Assembly: GCF_000003815.2 (NCBI RefSeq) | Contig: NC_049995.1 | Location: forward strand, 8,751,802-8,815,801 | Direction of reading: 5' to 3' | From: Branchiostoma floridae | Lineage: Eukaryota; Chordata; Leptocardii; Amphioxiformes; Branchiostomatidae | Length of the DNA stretch: 64,000 nt | In this document: positions 42,941 to 54,544 of the stretch, piece after piece | How positions within the stretch are numbered: the stretch's first letter is position 1 | Layout: each line of letters opens with the position of its first letter | Program-made: the position numbers and the translations under genes | Notes under the pieces: model-generated | What the model saw: only the letters and a program-made list of their open reading frames with translations | What the model was told of the DNA's origin: nothing | Databases searched by the model: none

Positions 42941-44206
42941 GTGAGTTTGTTTTTCAATTGTTGACTTAAATATATAGCTACACCAATTTATTTGCTTGGT
43001 TTTCAAATATTTTAGAATACAAATTAAGCATTCCCCGCCAAGAAGTCAACTTGAAGATGAAAAACAGAAGGCTAGGTGGGAATCTTGGCTTTGTTCGCTT
43101 ATTGATATTTTGATTTACTAGCCATAAAATTTTATTTTTAGGTTTGAGAACCATGATTTTTAATTTATGTGGCCGAACATCTTCACTGTATAAATGGAAC
43201 GAATGGTACAAGCATTTTGGAATGAATGTGAGCGTTGAAGAAAAAATGTTATGCATGAAAGAAGTATAGATTGGAACCGTTACTGTTGAATTGAATGTGT
43301 GCTTGTCACTCTGAATGAATGGGAAATGATTTAATATGTCTGTATAAGAGTGTTGTAGATCTAGAATGAGTGTGCAATATAGTACAGGAATTTGTGCTTG
43401 AGTTACATTGTATTTGTTCATGTGTGTTTGTAACGTTTATGGTGACTGTGCTGATATATGGCATGATTTGGGTATGCAAGCTGTTTGTGTATAGATTTCA
43501 TATTTCTTGCAACACAATCAAGTTAGTGCTCACTTCTGACATTTCAGACACCATCATCGGGGAAGAACGTTACTGTCTGTATCTATGTCATGCCTAGGTT
43601 GCAATAACGTTTCATACAGGCCTGGTGTGCCGGACCGGGTGATAAAAAGCTGTTACACAGAGGCCTTCAGCCGTTGCAATCCGACCCACAGTCGGGCTGG
43701 TACCTCGGGTGATACGGAAAACGCCGCGTTGTATTATATTTTTACCACCTGATGAAACTATTTACAGATGTTTGTAGATTTTTAGTCAAACTTGCAGTTA
43801 TATCATCGTGAACTTTGTCCTGCGAATGGATTATGCTGTATGAATGGTATGAATCAGTCGCGGAGCGCAGATTGTGTGAAAGTGTACAAAATGTACACAG
43901 GGGGATTAGATACCACAGTTCATTGTGAAGTATCCTGTTAAACAGTTAAGATTCAAACTTTGGGGAAGTCGCCCGCAAGCTTCAAATGGCTGTATACGGA
44001 ATGGTTTGTGTGAAAGGACACTAAAAAATTTTGAAAATGCTATTTTTTCTCTATGATTGAAGACTCAGTGACTTTTGGAACATGCATGTATGTTTGGCAT
44101 GATCACGTTCATCCGAAACTCACAGTCATGAAAATAAGAAACTATGAAAATGTAACCTACAAATTGGATGCTGTGTCTTTCAACGTTGGACTCCAAGGCT
44201 TCTGAC
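42941..44206. other. Intron-like stretch
   Basis: No gene. It holds the GTGATAAAAAGC dispersed repeat (43585-43745). The remainder is AT-rich with short ORFs. Confidence 0.35.
43585..43745 (+). repeat. Dispersed repeat, GTGATAAAAAGC family, copy 2
   Basis: Same ordered blocks as 8930-9050, with an additional CpG-containing segment (AGTCGGGCTGG, GGTGATACGG). The word GATAAAAAGC is flanked by CGGGT and TGTTACAC. Confidence 0.5.
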
Positions 44207-44230
44207 ATGGACAATACCCAAGTAATTCAG
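44207..44230 (+). CDS. Candidate short first coding exon, 8 codons
   Basis: ATG GAC start followed by a consensus donor CAG/GTAAGA at 44231 in phase 0; the peptide is MDNTQVIQ. The donor is one of the best in this region. Nothing but the ATG and donor supports it. Confidence 0.25.
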
Positions 44231-44962
44231 GTAAGAGTTTTTACTATCAATTGTTCTTAAAAGTAAACAATCTAAAATGCTTTTTTTGTTATCTCTACTA
44301 TAATATGTACATTTTGTGGCACTTAAGTGTATTCAATATATACTGTTACTGTGGATCTGCTATAGTTGGTATATTCTAGAGAGCAATTACGGAATTTCTT
44401 TTTCTGTTTATGGCTACATTTAGTTCTAATACAAAAAATTTAAAGCAACCTTCAGTAAATCAGTTAAGGCACAGACTTCGAAAAGAAGATGTACAAGTAC
44501 ATCTATTAGTATCTTGATAGTGACACATACGTTAATGTACAAAACAAGTCACAGCTCTTTTGATTGCTTAGAAATTACCGAAACATTGGCCACTGTTAGG
44601 TAGTCATAAAAGTTGTGTTTAAGAGAAGTTCAAGCTTATTTTTCAATACCGTTTTGGCATCCAGGCAAAATATAACAGAGCATCTACTGTAACAGAGAAA
44701 TGTACACTCATCATGAATACAACATGGGGTAATGTATAACAGGTTCGGGATCAAGTCTTATGTACACAGCTGCCATATGGCTGGCCGCATACATTTAACT
44801 ACCACTCAACGCTGTGAACTTGGCACAATGTTCAAACTATAATGTTCAAATATGCTTATTCAAGTGGGACCTACATGTACATGCATGTAACTGTGATATT
44901 TTCTCTGGCCGAACCTTTTAGTCCACTCCCATTAAAACTGTCAAGTGACCTTGTACATTGTA

Positions 44963-45141
44963 CAGTACAAGCCGCTTAATTGCACGGCCTATTTGCCAGT
45001 TAATTTGAATTCGTGCAATTATCCGGCTGGTGCAATAATGTGAAGTTATCTAGCTGGACCGCACCGGTTTGGGAGTTTGGGATTCCGTGCAATTAACAGA
45101 AGTGTGCGTTTATCCGTTGTGCAATTAACTGGCTTCTACTA
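44963..45141. mobile_element. Pogo-type MITE, CAGTAGAAGCC family, copy 1
   Basis: It opens CAGTACAAGCCGCTTAATTG and closes with GTGCAATTAACTGGCTTCTACTA, flanked by TA on both sides (44961-44962 and 45142-45143). Both halves contain GTGCAATTA words, so it is palindromic. It is the inverse-orientation sister of 59956-60127. Confidence 0.75.
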
Positions 45142-45765
45142 TATTATAGGGAAAATTGTCACTTTTAGACAGGTCGAGGCCACTATAGACAGGTGGCCAC
45201 TATAGACAGGATGCTTTATGCTTTAGTCAATAGAAAAACAGGTGGTCCTTATACAGAGGTGGTCAAGTCAAGTCAAGTCAAGTTAGCAAGTCAAAGCCTG
45301 ATGACCTTAAAGTGACCTTGTATTATAGGGAAAATGGTCACAATAGACAGGTGGTCATTTTAGACAGGTGACCACCATAGACAGGATACTCAAAGCTTTG
45401 GTCAACAGGAAAACAGTTGGCCCTTATACAAAGGTGGTCAAGTCAAGTTAGTAAGTCAAAGCCTGATGACCTTGTATTATAAGGAAAATGGTCACAATAG
45501 ACAGGTGGCCGCTATAGACAGGATACTTAAAGCTTGGTCAACAGGAAAACAGGTGGTCTTTATACAAAGGTGGTCAAGTCAAGTCAAGTTAGTAAGTCAA
45601 AGCCTGATGACCTTAAAGTGACCTTGTATTATAGGGAAAATGGTCACGATACTTTAGTAGACAGGTGGCCACTATAGACAGGGTACTCAAAGCTTTGGTC
45701 AAAAGGAAAACAGGTGGCCCTTATGCAGAGGTGGTCAAGTCAAGTCAAGTCAAAGCCTGGTTTGC
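45142..45765 (+). repeat. Tandem array, about 152-180-bp unit, about four copies
   Basis: Each unit starts TATTATAGGGAAAATGGTCAC (variants at 45142, 45321, 45475 and 45627), then has TAGACAGGTGGCC, TATAGACAGGATACT, AAGCTTTGGTCAACAGG and AAACAGGTGG, followed by (GTCAA)n and GCCTGATGACCTT. The first unit begins at the right end of the pogo MITE. The ORF over its end is a repeat artefact. Confidence 0.85.
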
Positions 45766-48700
45766 TAAAACTGAAAATTTTATGAGCAAGTGGGCAGATG
45801 TGGTAAATGAAACTTTTAAGAAAACAAAGTTTGTATATAAATTATATCAAAGGCTAATGATACAGGATGTGTCAATGTTTGCGTGTAAGTTGTTATGGCT
45901 CTATAAAAAGGTTGCTATGATCGATCTGTTACCCATTAACTTTAACTAAGTCCTTTTAAAAGGTAGCTATGAGTTTGACCCTACATGTAACAATCATTTG
46001 GCCATAAATCATGGTATACATGTAAGATTAGTGAATGTAGATTTGTATCCTGGGTTTGTGTAGCTTGGGTAACGTGTGAGTTTATGCTTGCTGCCAGACT
46101 CGTTTGCAATGCATAGGCAATTAAAAATTTCATTTTTAGGGAGGCCTGAATTCGGTGCACAATTGAATATAAAAAATAGATTAACAGTCGCATAATGGCT
46201 CAGGGGAATTGGGGAGGGTTACGTCTACCTCTCTATGCGCACCTCCCAACGACACTTGAGTTGTCCGCCGAATATCTTCGACCGCAATCATATTCATAGT
46301 CAATTCAGAAATCTATGAGTGGCTTACTTACAGGAAGGCTACCTGGAAGTAAAGGGATTTGGTTGCGGCTTGCTTTCAAGTTAGTTATCAACACTTGAAA
46401 TGTGAAAAAAAATGATGAAAAAAAATATATTGCAAATATCAATCTGACCGAAGATTTTGATATTCAGAATATTTGTTCTTTTGGCGCCCAAATTTTACAA
46501 TACATCCCTTTGTTGATTCACAATTTGCTGAATTTGTACATCTTTTATGAAAATTACACGTACATGTACTTGACAGGTGCATGTATATTATGATTGATAG
46601 GATATTGTTTCAAATACCCCTTGGCATGAAAGAGCATGATAAGAGCCACTCCAGGAGGTGGCTACAATCCAACACCTGACAGCTGCAGGCTTCTGTACAT
46701 TGTTCACTAATTCAGTACAAGTCCTGAGCTGCTATAGGACATAACACTTACACCAAGCTTCTGGGTGGAGCAACAAGTATAATTTGGAGCTTTGTTTTGC
46801 TTTTAACCTAAGTCATACCAAGGCCCAAATGGAGAGAAGAATTGTGTAAGACTTGTCTGTTTGTGCATCTGTCTGTGTGTCTGTATGTGGTTTTGTGATT
46901 CCCAATATACTATTAATATCACATGTCTGTGGGCAATGCAAAGGAGTATGGGTAAGGAGGTGAAGTCTGCCACCTGGAATTGTCTTTTCTAGCATCTACA
47001 TGCATATCAGGCTGCACTATTATAGAAGAGAGCAAAGAGAAAGTAAAGAATTGTTTTAGTACAATATACCGGCCCGACTTGAGCAAAATTGCAATTTGTC
47101 TCACTTGTACACTTGAAATGCTTTCACTGACTGAAACAGTGACCATCTTTACGGCCCTCTAGCAAGTCCTTTTCAAACTGCAGGTGGCCTTTGTGCACTA
47201 TACAGTCTTCTTCTTTTATAATTGTTATCTGATTACATTCATTTTTGTTAAGGATTTGATGTAGCCCTTGCCAAATTTTCAGAAAGCTACAATGATCATT
47301 GAATATTATTGGACAATCTTTAATATACATTCAGCACTTGTACTGGTCCACCTTAATTTTTCTGTGCACACTTTATTTCATGACATGCCTCAGTTTTAAA
47401 CTACAGCATCGATATTGAAAATTGTATTTGTGGTGTAATTTCATCCCATCCAAGACTGGTTTGTTTCAGTTGTTGACAGCCCAGTATCGGTGCATGACAG
47501 ATCCGCACTCGACGGTTAGCGTCGCGTTTTTCCGCCCTTTTGAAGACAGGAGTGTTTGTCTGGAGTGCGGACTGGGTGCTTGGTCACACCCTCTCTGTCA
47601 TACCACTTCACTTTTGTTTAAAACTTTTGGTATTTTGTTTTGAAAAGACAGTTTTCGTTCGATATATAATTTTCCATCTAAACCGAAAATCGTTATTATT
47701 TGCTTTATGCCGAATGTGCAAAATGTTGTTCTGTATTCTCCGTTGATTGTTAGGTGGTATAGTTAAGTGCACATACAAAACTGTATGTGTGTGGATCGAT
47801 TCACTTTTTTAGCTTTATAGGAGCGTGGTCTTGTTGTCTTTGTCTTAAACTTCTTGTAATTTTGTCTTAAGTTTGGGGAAACAATATCTCAGCTAGTTCA
47901 TTGATCATTGTCAGTTGTGGTTAGGTTCAACTCAGTGCTCTTGTGATGCAAGATATTGAATGGTACAAGCGACTCAGGGCGGTATTTGCGCACTCACCCC
48001 TGTAATTTGTTTGGTTTGGTCCATTGACTTGACAAGTGTCTACACTCCTGTTCCTCAAGTGTTTTCCCGTTCCAACAGCCTTAACCGCTGGTGCTTTGTC
48101 ATTTTTCCACACGTCCTTGACAGGCTCAGCCTCGCTGTGCGGTTTGAGCTAATTAGCGAAGGCTGCGGTAACGACTCGGGCGCACGCAAACAAAATTCAC
48201 CCGTTTTTTTGGTCACGTACATCGGCATCGCTTGTATAACAGGTAAAATAAATCTTCTGTCATTTCTGATTAACTTGATATAATCTGTAAGTTGTCTTGT
48301 GAGGAATACTATATATAGAAGTGTTTAAGTTTTAATCTTTTGTTGTTTGGATAAGAGTTTCAGTCATTCTCTTTTTGGTTACTTTGGGTTCAGGTTTTGG
48401 TTAAATTTTAAAAAGCTTTCTGACTGGTATCGATCAAATGTTTGTATACATGTACATCGTCGTGAAGAAGTGTATTCTAGACTCTTCCTATTTATGTCTC
48501 AGTGATATCCCTTATTTGAAAGGACCTGGTGCTTTTTTCTGACTTGATGATAATACACGATCATGTATGATTGGATGTTGTATTAGAGTATAGCACTGAG
48601 GCTGTAATATAGAATTGCAATGGTAGAGGGAGCTTCCAAGACATGGTGACAATTATATCATCTGCCCTGTACCTCAGAATATGCTCAGCATAACACTTTA

Positions 48701-48773
48701 CACCATGGCAACTTGACAGTTTCATTCTGTAGGGTCTATGGTTACAATGACAATGGTTTAAGGCCTCTCCCTA
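45766..48773. other. Intron-like stretch
   Basis: No gene recognised. CpG-containing islets at 46215-46300, 47500-47580 and 47970-48240 might be regulatory. The last is an open frame of over 90 codons reaching a donor-like ACAG/GTAAAA at 48242, but it has no motif and no clear start. Confidence 0.3.
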
Positions 48774-48926
48774 ATCTCCAAGCAGATGGTAGGTAGAAAA
48801 TTGTCTCTTTTCCTGAATGCCATGCAGTCCTCTTCGACAGCAGTTGGCATTCTATAAGATGACTGTCATAGAAGCCTGGCAGTCACAAAATGTTACAATC
48901 TTCCAACCTAACATCTGCTTGGAGAT
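48774..48926. mobile_element. Hairpin MITE, CTCCAAGCAGA family
   Basis: ATCTCCAAGCAGATGGTAGG near 48774 is mirrored by CCTAACATCTGCTTGGAGAT near 48926. The arms are about 32 bp with a few mismatches. Same terminal core as 7593-7706. Confidence 0.65.
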
Positions 48927-48965
48927 GATCAGTTCTCCCCCCATTTCTTTGACCCCTACATTTTA

Positions 48966-49333
48966 TAGGTCTCAGAAACAAGCTATTTCTGAAGAATGTT
49001 CAACTACCTACATCTTGTATAAGTCTTACTAAAAAACTAAACACCCCTTGTGCATACTTTGTTTGATAACCAAACTTCATGCACGACTTTATTCTTTCTC
49101 TCCAGCTGTTTTTGTTTTGAACAGAATATATAACTTTGTTACATGATTTAGGTATTTTTTTCTCTCAGAAACAGGCTATTTCTGAAGGATGTTCAGGCAT
49201 CTACATTTTTGTAAATCTCAACTAAAAACTAAACACACCTGTGCATGCTTTGTTTGAGAACCAAACTTCATGCATGACATTATTGTTTCTCTCCAGCTGT
49301 TATTGTTTTGAACAAAATATTTAGCATTGTCAG
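48966..49333 (+). repeat. Two-copy tandem duplication, about 195-bp unit
   Basis: Shared ordered blocks: TCTCAGAAACA, GCTATTTCTGAA, ATGTTCA, ACTAAAAACTAAACAC-like, CTTTGTTTGA, AACCAAACTTCATGCA and TTTCTCTCCAGCTGTT. Copies at 48966-49138 and 49165-49333. Confidence 0.75.
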
Positions 49334-49498
49334 CTTGTCCTTGGATCCAAACATCAAAACTGCATAATATTGAATTTTGTTATTTAGAAGTCGCTCCTCT
49401 TCTGACTGTGCAAACATTACAGTGTTCGTAGAAGACAGGAATTATTTTCCGTGACAACAGAGTCCACGTAATCCGTCTGGATTTCTGGCAATCTTCTT

Positions 49499-49555
49499 GT
49501 TGCCATGGCAACACGCCAGCTGGTTTCCACATCGTAGCGACGTTTCTATGGCAAC
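49499..49555. promoter_or_regulatory. Pair of RFX X-boxes
   Basis: A perfect GTTGCCATGGCAAC at 49499-49512 and GTTTCTATGGCAAC at 49542-49555, 43 bp apart. They lie 116-172 bp upstream of the ATG at 49671. In animals, paired RFX sites at this distance mark promoters of cilium-related genes. Confidence 0.5.
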
Positions 49556-49670
49556 GGCCTCTATGAATAGGCATATTTCAGTAGGTTGTGGGAACATAAG
49601 TATTGTGTTTCTGTTTAATGTGTACTAGTAAGGCATGTCTTAAAGCTGTTAGAAACTCAGGATTTTAATC

Positions 49671-49709
49671 ATGGAGGGTGAAAGTGGAATAGATGCAGCA
49701 CAACCAGAG
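49671..49709 (+). CDS. Candidate short first coding exon, 13 codons
   Basis: ATG at 49671 in the context ATCATGG opens MEGESGIDAAQPE, ending at donor GAG/GTATGG (49710) in phase 0. The acidic, N-terminal-like peptide, the good donor and the paired X-boxes upstream make this the most credible of the small first-exon candidates. It is not in the same phase as the E7 and 42523 donors, so it would have to splice to a different downstream exon or belong to another gene. Confidence 0.4.
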
Positions 49710-49823
49710 GTATGGCCTTAACTGCTTTTTAAGTGTCCACCTGCAATCTACAAAACATTTTCCATATCAATTTGCAAGAAAATGCCTCGATAACCTGTGA
49801 TTTTCTATATATACAGCTACTAA

Positions 49824-50178
49824 GGCCCAATCTACACACAGTTTTTACCGATATCTGTGGAGATGTCGGGAGGGATCTAGAACGTAGGGGGCCGGACACC
49901 CATGGCGCTTGCAGTTATAAACATATAGCGCGATTTTCCAAATGGCGTTATATGCTAATGAGCCTTCCCGAAGTCGGGAAGCATCTACACGCGCGCGAAG
50001 CTGTCGGGGACCCCTGCTAAGCTATCGGTAAGGTATCGTACGAATGGTCCGGACCTTTCGGGAGAAATTTTCCCGATATCATTATGGCGATATAGTAGTT
50101 CCATCTAGACGATGAAAAAGAGCTGTCGGCAAGAGGCTGGCTCGCCGATATCGGGAAAAACTGTGTGTAGATCATGCC
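49824..50178. mobile_element. PIF/Harbinger-like MITE
   Basis: 355-bp element flanked by TAA on both sides (49821-49823 and 50179-50181), the 3-bp target duplication type of PIF/Harbinger. TIRs: GGCCCAATCTACACACAGTT on the left mirrored by AACTGTGTGTAGATCATGCC on the right, extending about 33 bp to GATATC. The interior is CpG-rich (CGCGCGCGAAG). Confidence 0.8.
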
Positions 50179-50962
50179 TAAGTTTAAAAGCTCATGATGT
50201 AGTTCAGTAGGAACTTTCGCTGAAGGTTTTTCAAAATTGTGATTTAAACCATAGTATCTCTGCTTTCTTATGCTTTGTAGTCTGATGCTATTTTTATCGT
50301 GTTCTTTTTTACCCTTTCGCTGATTATTTACATGTATTTGTTTGTGTTGAGTTGCCAAATATTTATGATTTGTAAAACAGGTTCTGTTAGCTGTCCTGAA
50401 AACTGCCACTTGTTCAAGATAATAAACATTAAGCTATAGATGGAAAGGAAGAAAAGTGGGGCATCATTATAATGCTGTAAATTTAGATTCCCTTCCTCAG
50501 ATTGTTCAACAGTGTTTAACACTTAGGATGAGTGAGATGCTGTGATCCATCCCAGTGGGTTTATACACTGTTTATACAGGCTTGATTATAGGCTCGTTAT
50601 CCAATTAGCTTCAGCAACGAGGTGTGAAGAGATAGAAGAGATAAAAAGGCAACATCTGTGCCTCCTCTGAGTGAGTTGCTTGTTTGTTTGCATAAAACTG
50701 GTACATTTGTAAATCACAGCAAGGAGGTTTTGATCACAGCAAGGTAAATTGTTATCATGTTCTGAGCTATGTTGCAATGTCTTTGTGACTCTTCCATTGC
50801 CATATACAAAAAATTGGCATTGTTGACTCATTTAGACTGCATTATATTATAATGTGTGAAACACAGTCACAGACAGGCTTACAGTGGCTCAAAACAATAC
50901 TTCACTTCCTGGGGTGAAATCATGATAAATTTGGGTGTTACTTGACTGCTAAATGTCATGAC

Positions 50963-51378
50963 TAGGGGTGCATGAGTACCGGTACAGAAAATTCAGTTAT
51001 GGTCCAGGTCCAGAAGATCAGGTCCAGGTCCGGACCTGAACCTGGACCTGATTGTCTATGAAAACTTGTGAATGCGCAATACTCAAAACAATGGTCCGTT
51101 TTGTTTCTAAGCATTCTGTTTAGTGACTTCCACTGTCATTTTAAAATCCTAGTTGCTTCATTTAAACAACTAACCTCGAACAGGTTTTACTGTTACAGTA
51201 GAAATTAGGTAAAAATGACAATCAACTGCTTAACTGTGCAAAACACGTGAACGCCTGCCTGTATATTCTGTTTTCCAATTGGTTCAAAATTCGGTCCACT
51301 GATTTTTTTCAGGTCCCAGGTTTTCCCAGACTGGTACAACAAGAAAAAATGGTTTTGTAGCGGTACCCACCCTTATAA
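50963..51378. mobile_element. hAT element, TAGGGGTGGGTAC family, copy 2
   Basis: 416-bp element flanked by perfect 8-bp duplications GTCATGAC (50955-50962 and 51379-51386), which supports the hAT superfamily. It shares internal blocks with 29483-30394. It contains an internal palindrome around CAGGTCCAGGTCCGGACCTG (about 51019-51050). Confidence 0.8.
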
Positions 51379-51389
51379 GTCATGACCAC

Positions 51390-53535
51390 ATTTTCCCATA
51401 TCAAGGCTGGTCCGTATACCAATAATCCACGCCTGAAGTGTTTGCCATTCAAACACACAAGTCGATAAGCAGACCCAAGCCTAACAAATGTCAACCTCTA
51501 TCTTAACAAGCATCAGTCAAGGACACAGGTGTTGGTTCTGGCACGGATTTAGGACTGGTATTACATTGGACTGTTTGTCTTTTCTGGTACTAGGGTCAGA
51601 TTTTATGATTGATGGCAATGTTTTAAGAGCAGATTTTTTTAGGGATCTAGATATTATGCATTATGAATTATAATTATTTTCCTTGTTGCTGTTAAGTTAC
51701 ACAGTTATCTACATGTATGATTGGAGCAGAACTGTCTCCAGTGCAAAACTTTTCCCACACAACGTTTGGGAGTGCATGTTGTTAAGTTTCAAGCTTTTGA
51801 AAAATATATTTTCAGCAGCTTCATTATCATAAAGTTGAGGTTTTTCTGACAGATAGGTTGAAATTTGTCTGTCCTGACGATCAAATTCTGAATAGGTTTT
51901 ACAGCCTAAATGCCATACCCTAAGTGGTTAAGAGTTTTTGGTTGAGAGTGGGTCTCGCCTTTTGCAAACACAGAGAATAGTTTTGAAACTATTGATCAGC
52001 AAACAAAAGCTATAAACTCTCCTTCATTAGTTCTATTGATGTCACTCCTGCATCACAAATTTCACAAATAGTAGGTTGTTAACTTTTTGTTACTATTATA
52101 CAAAATATACCCATTATGTCATTGTCCATAGATTTTACCAATTGTAAACCTGGTACGTAATTCCCTAAGACAGAGAATGATTTTTCAGACTTTCTGGAAA
52201 GGAAAATTACACTGAAAAGTATTTCAGCAAACAAGCTTACAAACTATTTTCTTTGCGCCTGGAAGGTCAAATTAATATATATTGGTGTCCATGCTGGTTT
52301 GCCACATATTTACACATACACTTAATAACTTGTTTTTTTTTTGTGACTGCAAGAACATTGCACTGATTTCCTAAAGGAGAATCATTTAAAAATTTCCAGT
52401 AAACTAAAACTGCAAACTCTTTTGTACTTAAGTGGGAAAGTCGTGATGAATTCATGGACGTCACTGCATGTATTTACGTACAAAATGTCTCTTAATTAAA
52501 AAGTTTTCTTTTACAAAAATGTAGTTGTTACATAATTGTATACCTTGTACATTGTGTATAACCATGTTTTACGCGCAAACACAGACAGACTAAAGTTGAC
52601 TTTTGTTGCTAGCCTACAATAGCAAACTTAGCCACAGCTGCATGGGAAAAGTGCCAGAAAAGCTGTCTACTTCTTTTTATATTACCGACAAATTACAATT
52701 TAACGTTTGAACAAGTAGAATAGTAGGCTTGGCAGACTCCGAGACCTGTTTCTATGTCTGGGGCCATTAAAAATGTTTTGCAAGCTGTTGATTATTTAAT
52801 TATAACCATACTCTGTCCCTCGTTCAATTATAATACAAAATATTTGTAACGCTTTAAAATGAATTAGCAAATTTCAGAGTTTCTGTCTCTTTCATAGCTC
52901 TTTTTTCATAATTGTTTATGCAGTTTAAACTTGTTGGCTTGACTTAATTATGAAAGGTTTGGGGCATTCCTTAGAAAAAAGAATTAATTCCTTACAGCCT
53001 TTTACAATTTCAAGTAGTTTGCCTCAAGAAAATAGCCTTTAGAAAATTTTTAACATGTTGTTAGGTTGATTGTACCTTTGCATAATGTCTCTACTTAGAG
53101 ATAAATTGTGAATGGCATATCTTAAAACAGTGTAATTAGTTTATTGTTGAATATCTAAGCCTCCTATTATCCAGTAGACGTGCTGTGTTTCTTAAAATAT
53201 ACTTAGGACCCCCACTGCTACACTTACTGTTTTGTAATTTCCGTTCTCAGACAAAACAATCAGTGAGAAAAGTGCAGCCAAATTTTTAGAAAGTGTACAC
53301 CTGACCGGAGTAATTAAATTATTCGTGCCCCCTGTGTGTTGGGCCGTGCGTTCTATTGTCCGCCTTATGACAGCATGTTTAGTTACCTGTGGTTGCTGAG
53401 GGTGAGTTATTAGGTTAGCGGCCCAGGATTTACAAGATGGTTTGTTGGCAGTTGGTCCCAGGCGATTTAGAAGTGTGGGGAGCGTACTAGGATTGCCCAG
53501 CAGTTCTGTTTTTTGCAAACACTCTCTTTTGTACC
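51390..53535. other. Intron-like stretch
   Basis: AT-rich DNA without recognised genes or repeats. The part 53180-53520 is somewhat more GC-rich and leads into the candidate exon at 53536. Confidence 0.35.
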
Positions 53536-53574
53536 ATGTCTAAATGGTGGCTGGAAAACATGGAAGGGACAAAG
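53536..53574 (+). CDS. Candidate short first coding exon, 13 codons
   Basis: ATG in the context TACCATGTC (a good initiation context) opens MSKWWLENMEGTK and ends at donor AAG/GTGAGA (53575) in phase 0. Same length and phase as the candidate at 49671. No motif; evidence is limited to ATG context and donor. Confidence 0.35.
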
Positions 53575-54281
53575 GTGAGATGAGTATTTATCAGAAGGAG
53601 TTGTCATAAAGTCTTTTTAAGATTTGTTGTCATATTGAAGGAACGTGGTGGTATAGCTTGTTGTTTGTTTGGTGTGGTGGCATGTTTCTAAAGTTTGTGT
53701 TAGTCTACTTGTTGGTTGACATGCTACAGTGAAGCAATGTAAGTGGGAGCTTGTTCTTTTGGAGAATCTGGTACATTTCTCTAAAAAGATCACACAGTCT
53801 TTTGCTAAACAGATTCTAGCAGGGTGTTCAACTGCAGATTTGTTACTATATCCTAGTTTCAAACAATTACAACTTTTACAGTTTGCTTGAACATTTCTGA
53901 TGCAAAAGACTTATTGCTGGTGTTTAACAAAATGGATAGCATTAACATACATGTACAACTACAATTCATGTAAAACTATGTATTGCAACACCGTTATAGA
54001 TCTTGTACATGTAATACGATGCCAGCTCACGTGTGGGCCCCCAAATGTTTTTTTCTTCCTACAACTGACTATAATACATTCAATTTGGTTGTGTTTGGCT
54101 AAATTTGAGTTAAATGCACTTTACTCACTGCCCCTCCCCTAAAATCCACCATAATTTTGTAAACTTCAAATGTATGTCCTTGGCATAACTTCTGAAGTAG
54201 ACAACCGTTGGTAAGGCGGCCTTTGCATCTCTTAAAAAAGTGGAGCAGCCCTTTCTGCAATACGTTTATTGACAATATAGC

Positions 54282-54539
54282 ACCGAATACTGCATGCTGT
54301 ACACATATTGATGACTGGTTTCATGTTCATGGTTTCCAACCGACGACTTGCAAACTCAAAACCGAATGCAACGGAAAATCTTGCGTCTGTGGGCAGACCC
54401 CTTGTCTAAGACCGAATACTGCATGCTGTACACATATTGAAGACTGGTTTCATGTTCATGGTTTCCAACCGACGACTTGCAAACTCAAAACCGAATGCAA
54501 CGGAAAATCTTGGGTCTGTGGGCAGACCCCTTGTCTAAG
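54282..54539 (+). repeat. In-frame 129-bp tandem duplication with Cys-rich reading frame
   Basis: Two adjacent 129-bp copies (54282-54410 and 54411-54539) differ at very few positions. The unit is exactly 43 codons. In the plus frame that spans both, each copy reads PNTACCTHIDDWFHVHGFQ or its Asp-to-Glu variant, then TTCKLKTECNGKS and a CVCGQTPCL-like end, giving seven Cys in copy 1 and six in copy 2 (one Cys is Trp). The ORF runs 54208-54549 with no convincing start and stops shortly after copy 2. It could be a real secreted-type exon pair or a coincidental frame in duplicated non-coding DNA. Confidence 0.6.
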
Positions 54540-54544
54540 TGCTA

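Noticed and set aside
45665-45949. 94-codon plus-strand ORF
   Set aside because: Starts inside the tandem array and runs into AT-rich DNA; no motif and no splice signals.
47960-48242. Open plus-strand frame ending at a donor-like site
   Set aside because: No ATG in a sensible position, no motif, and the composition is not coding-like.
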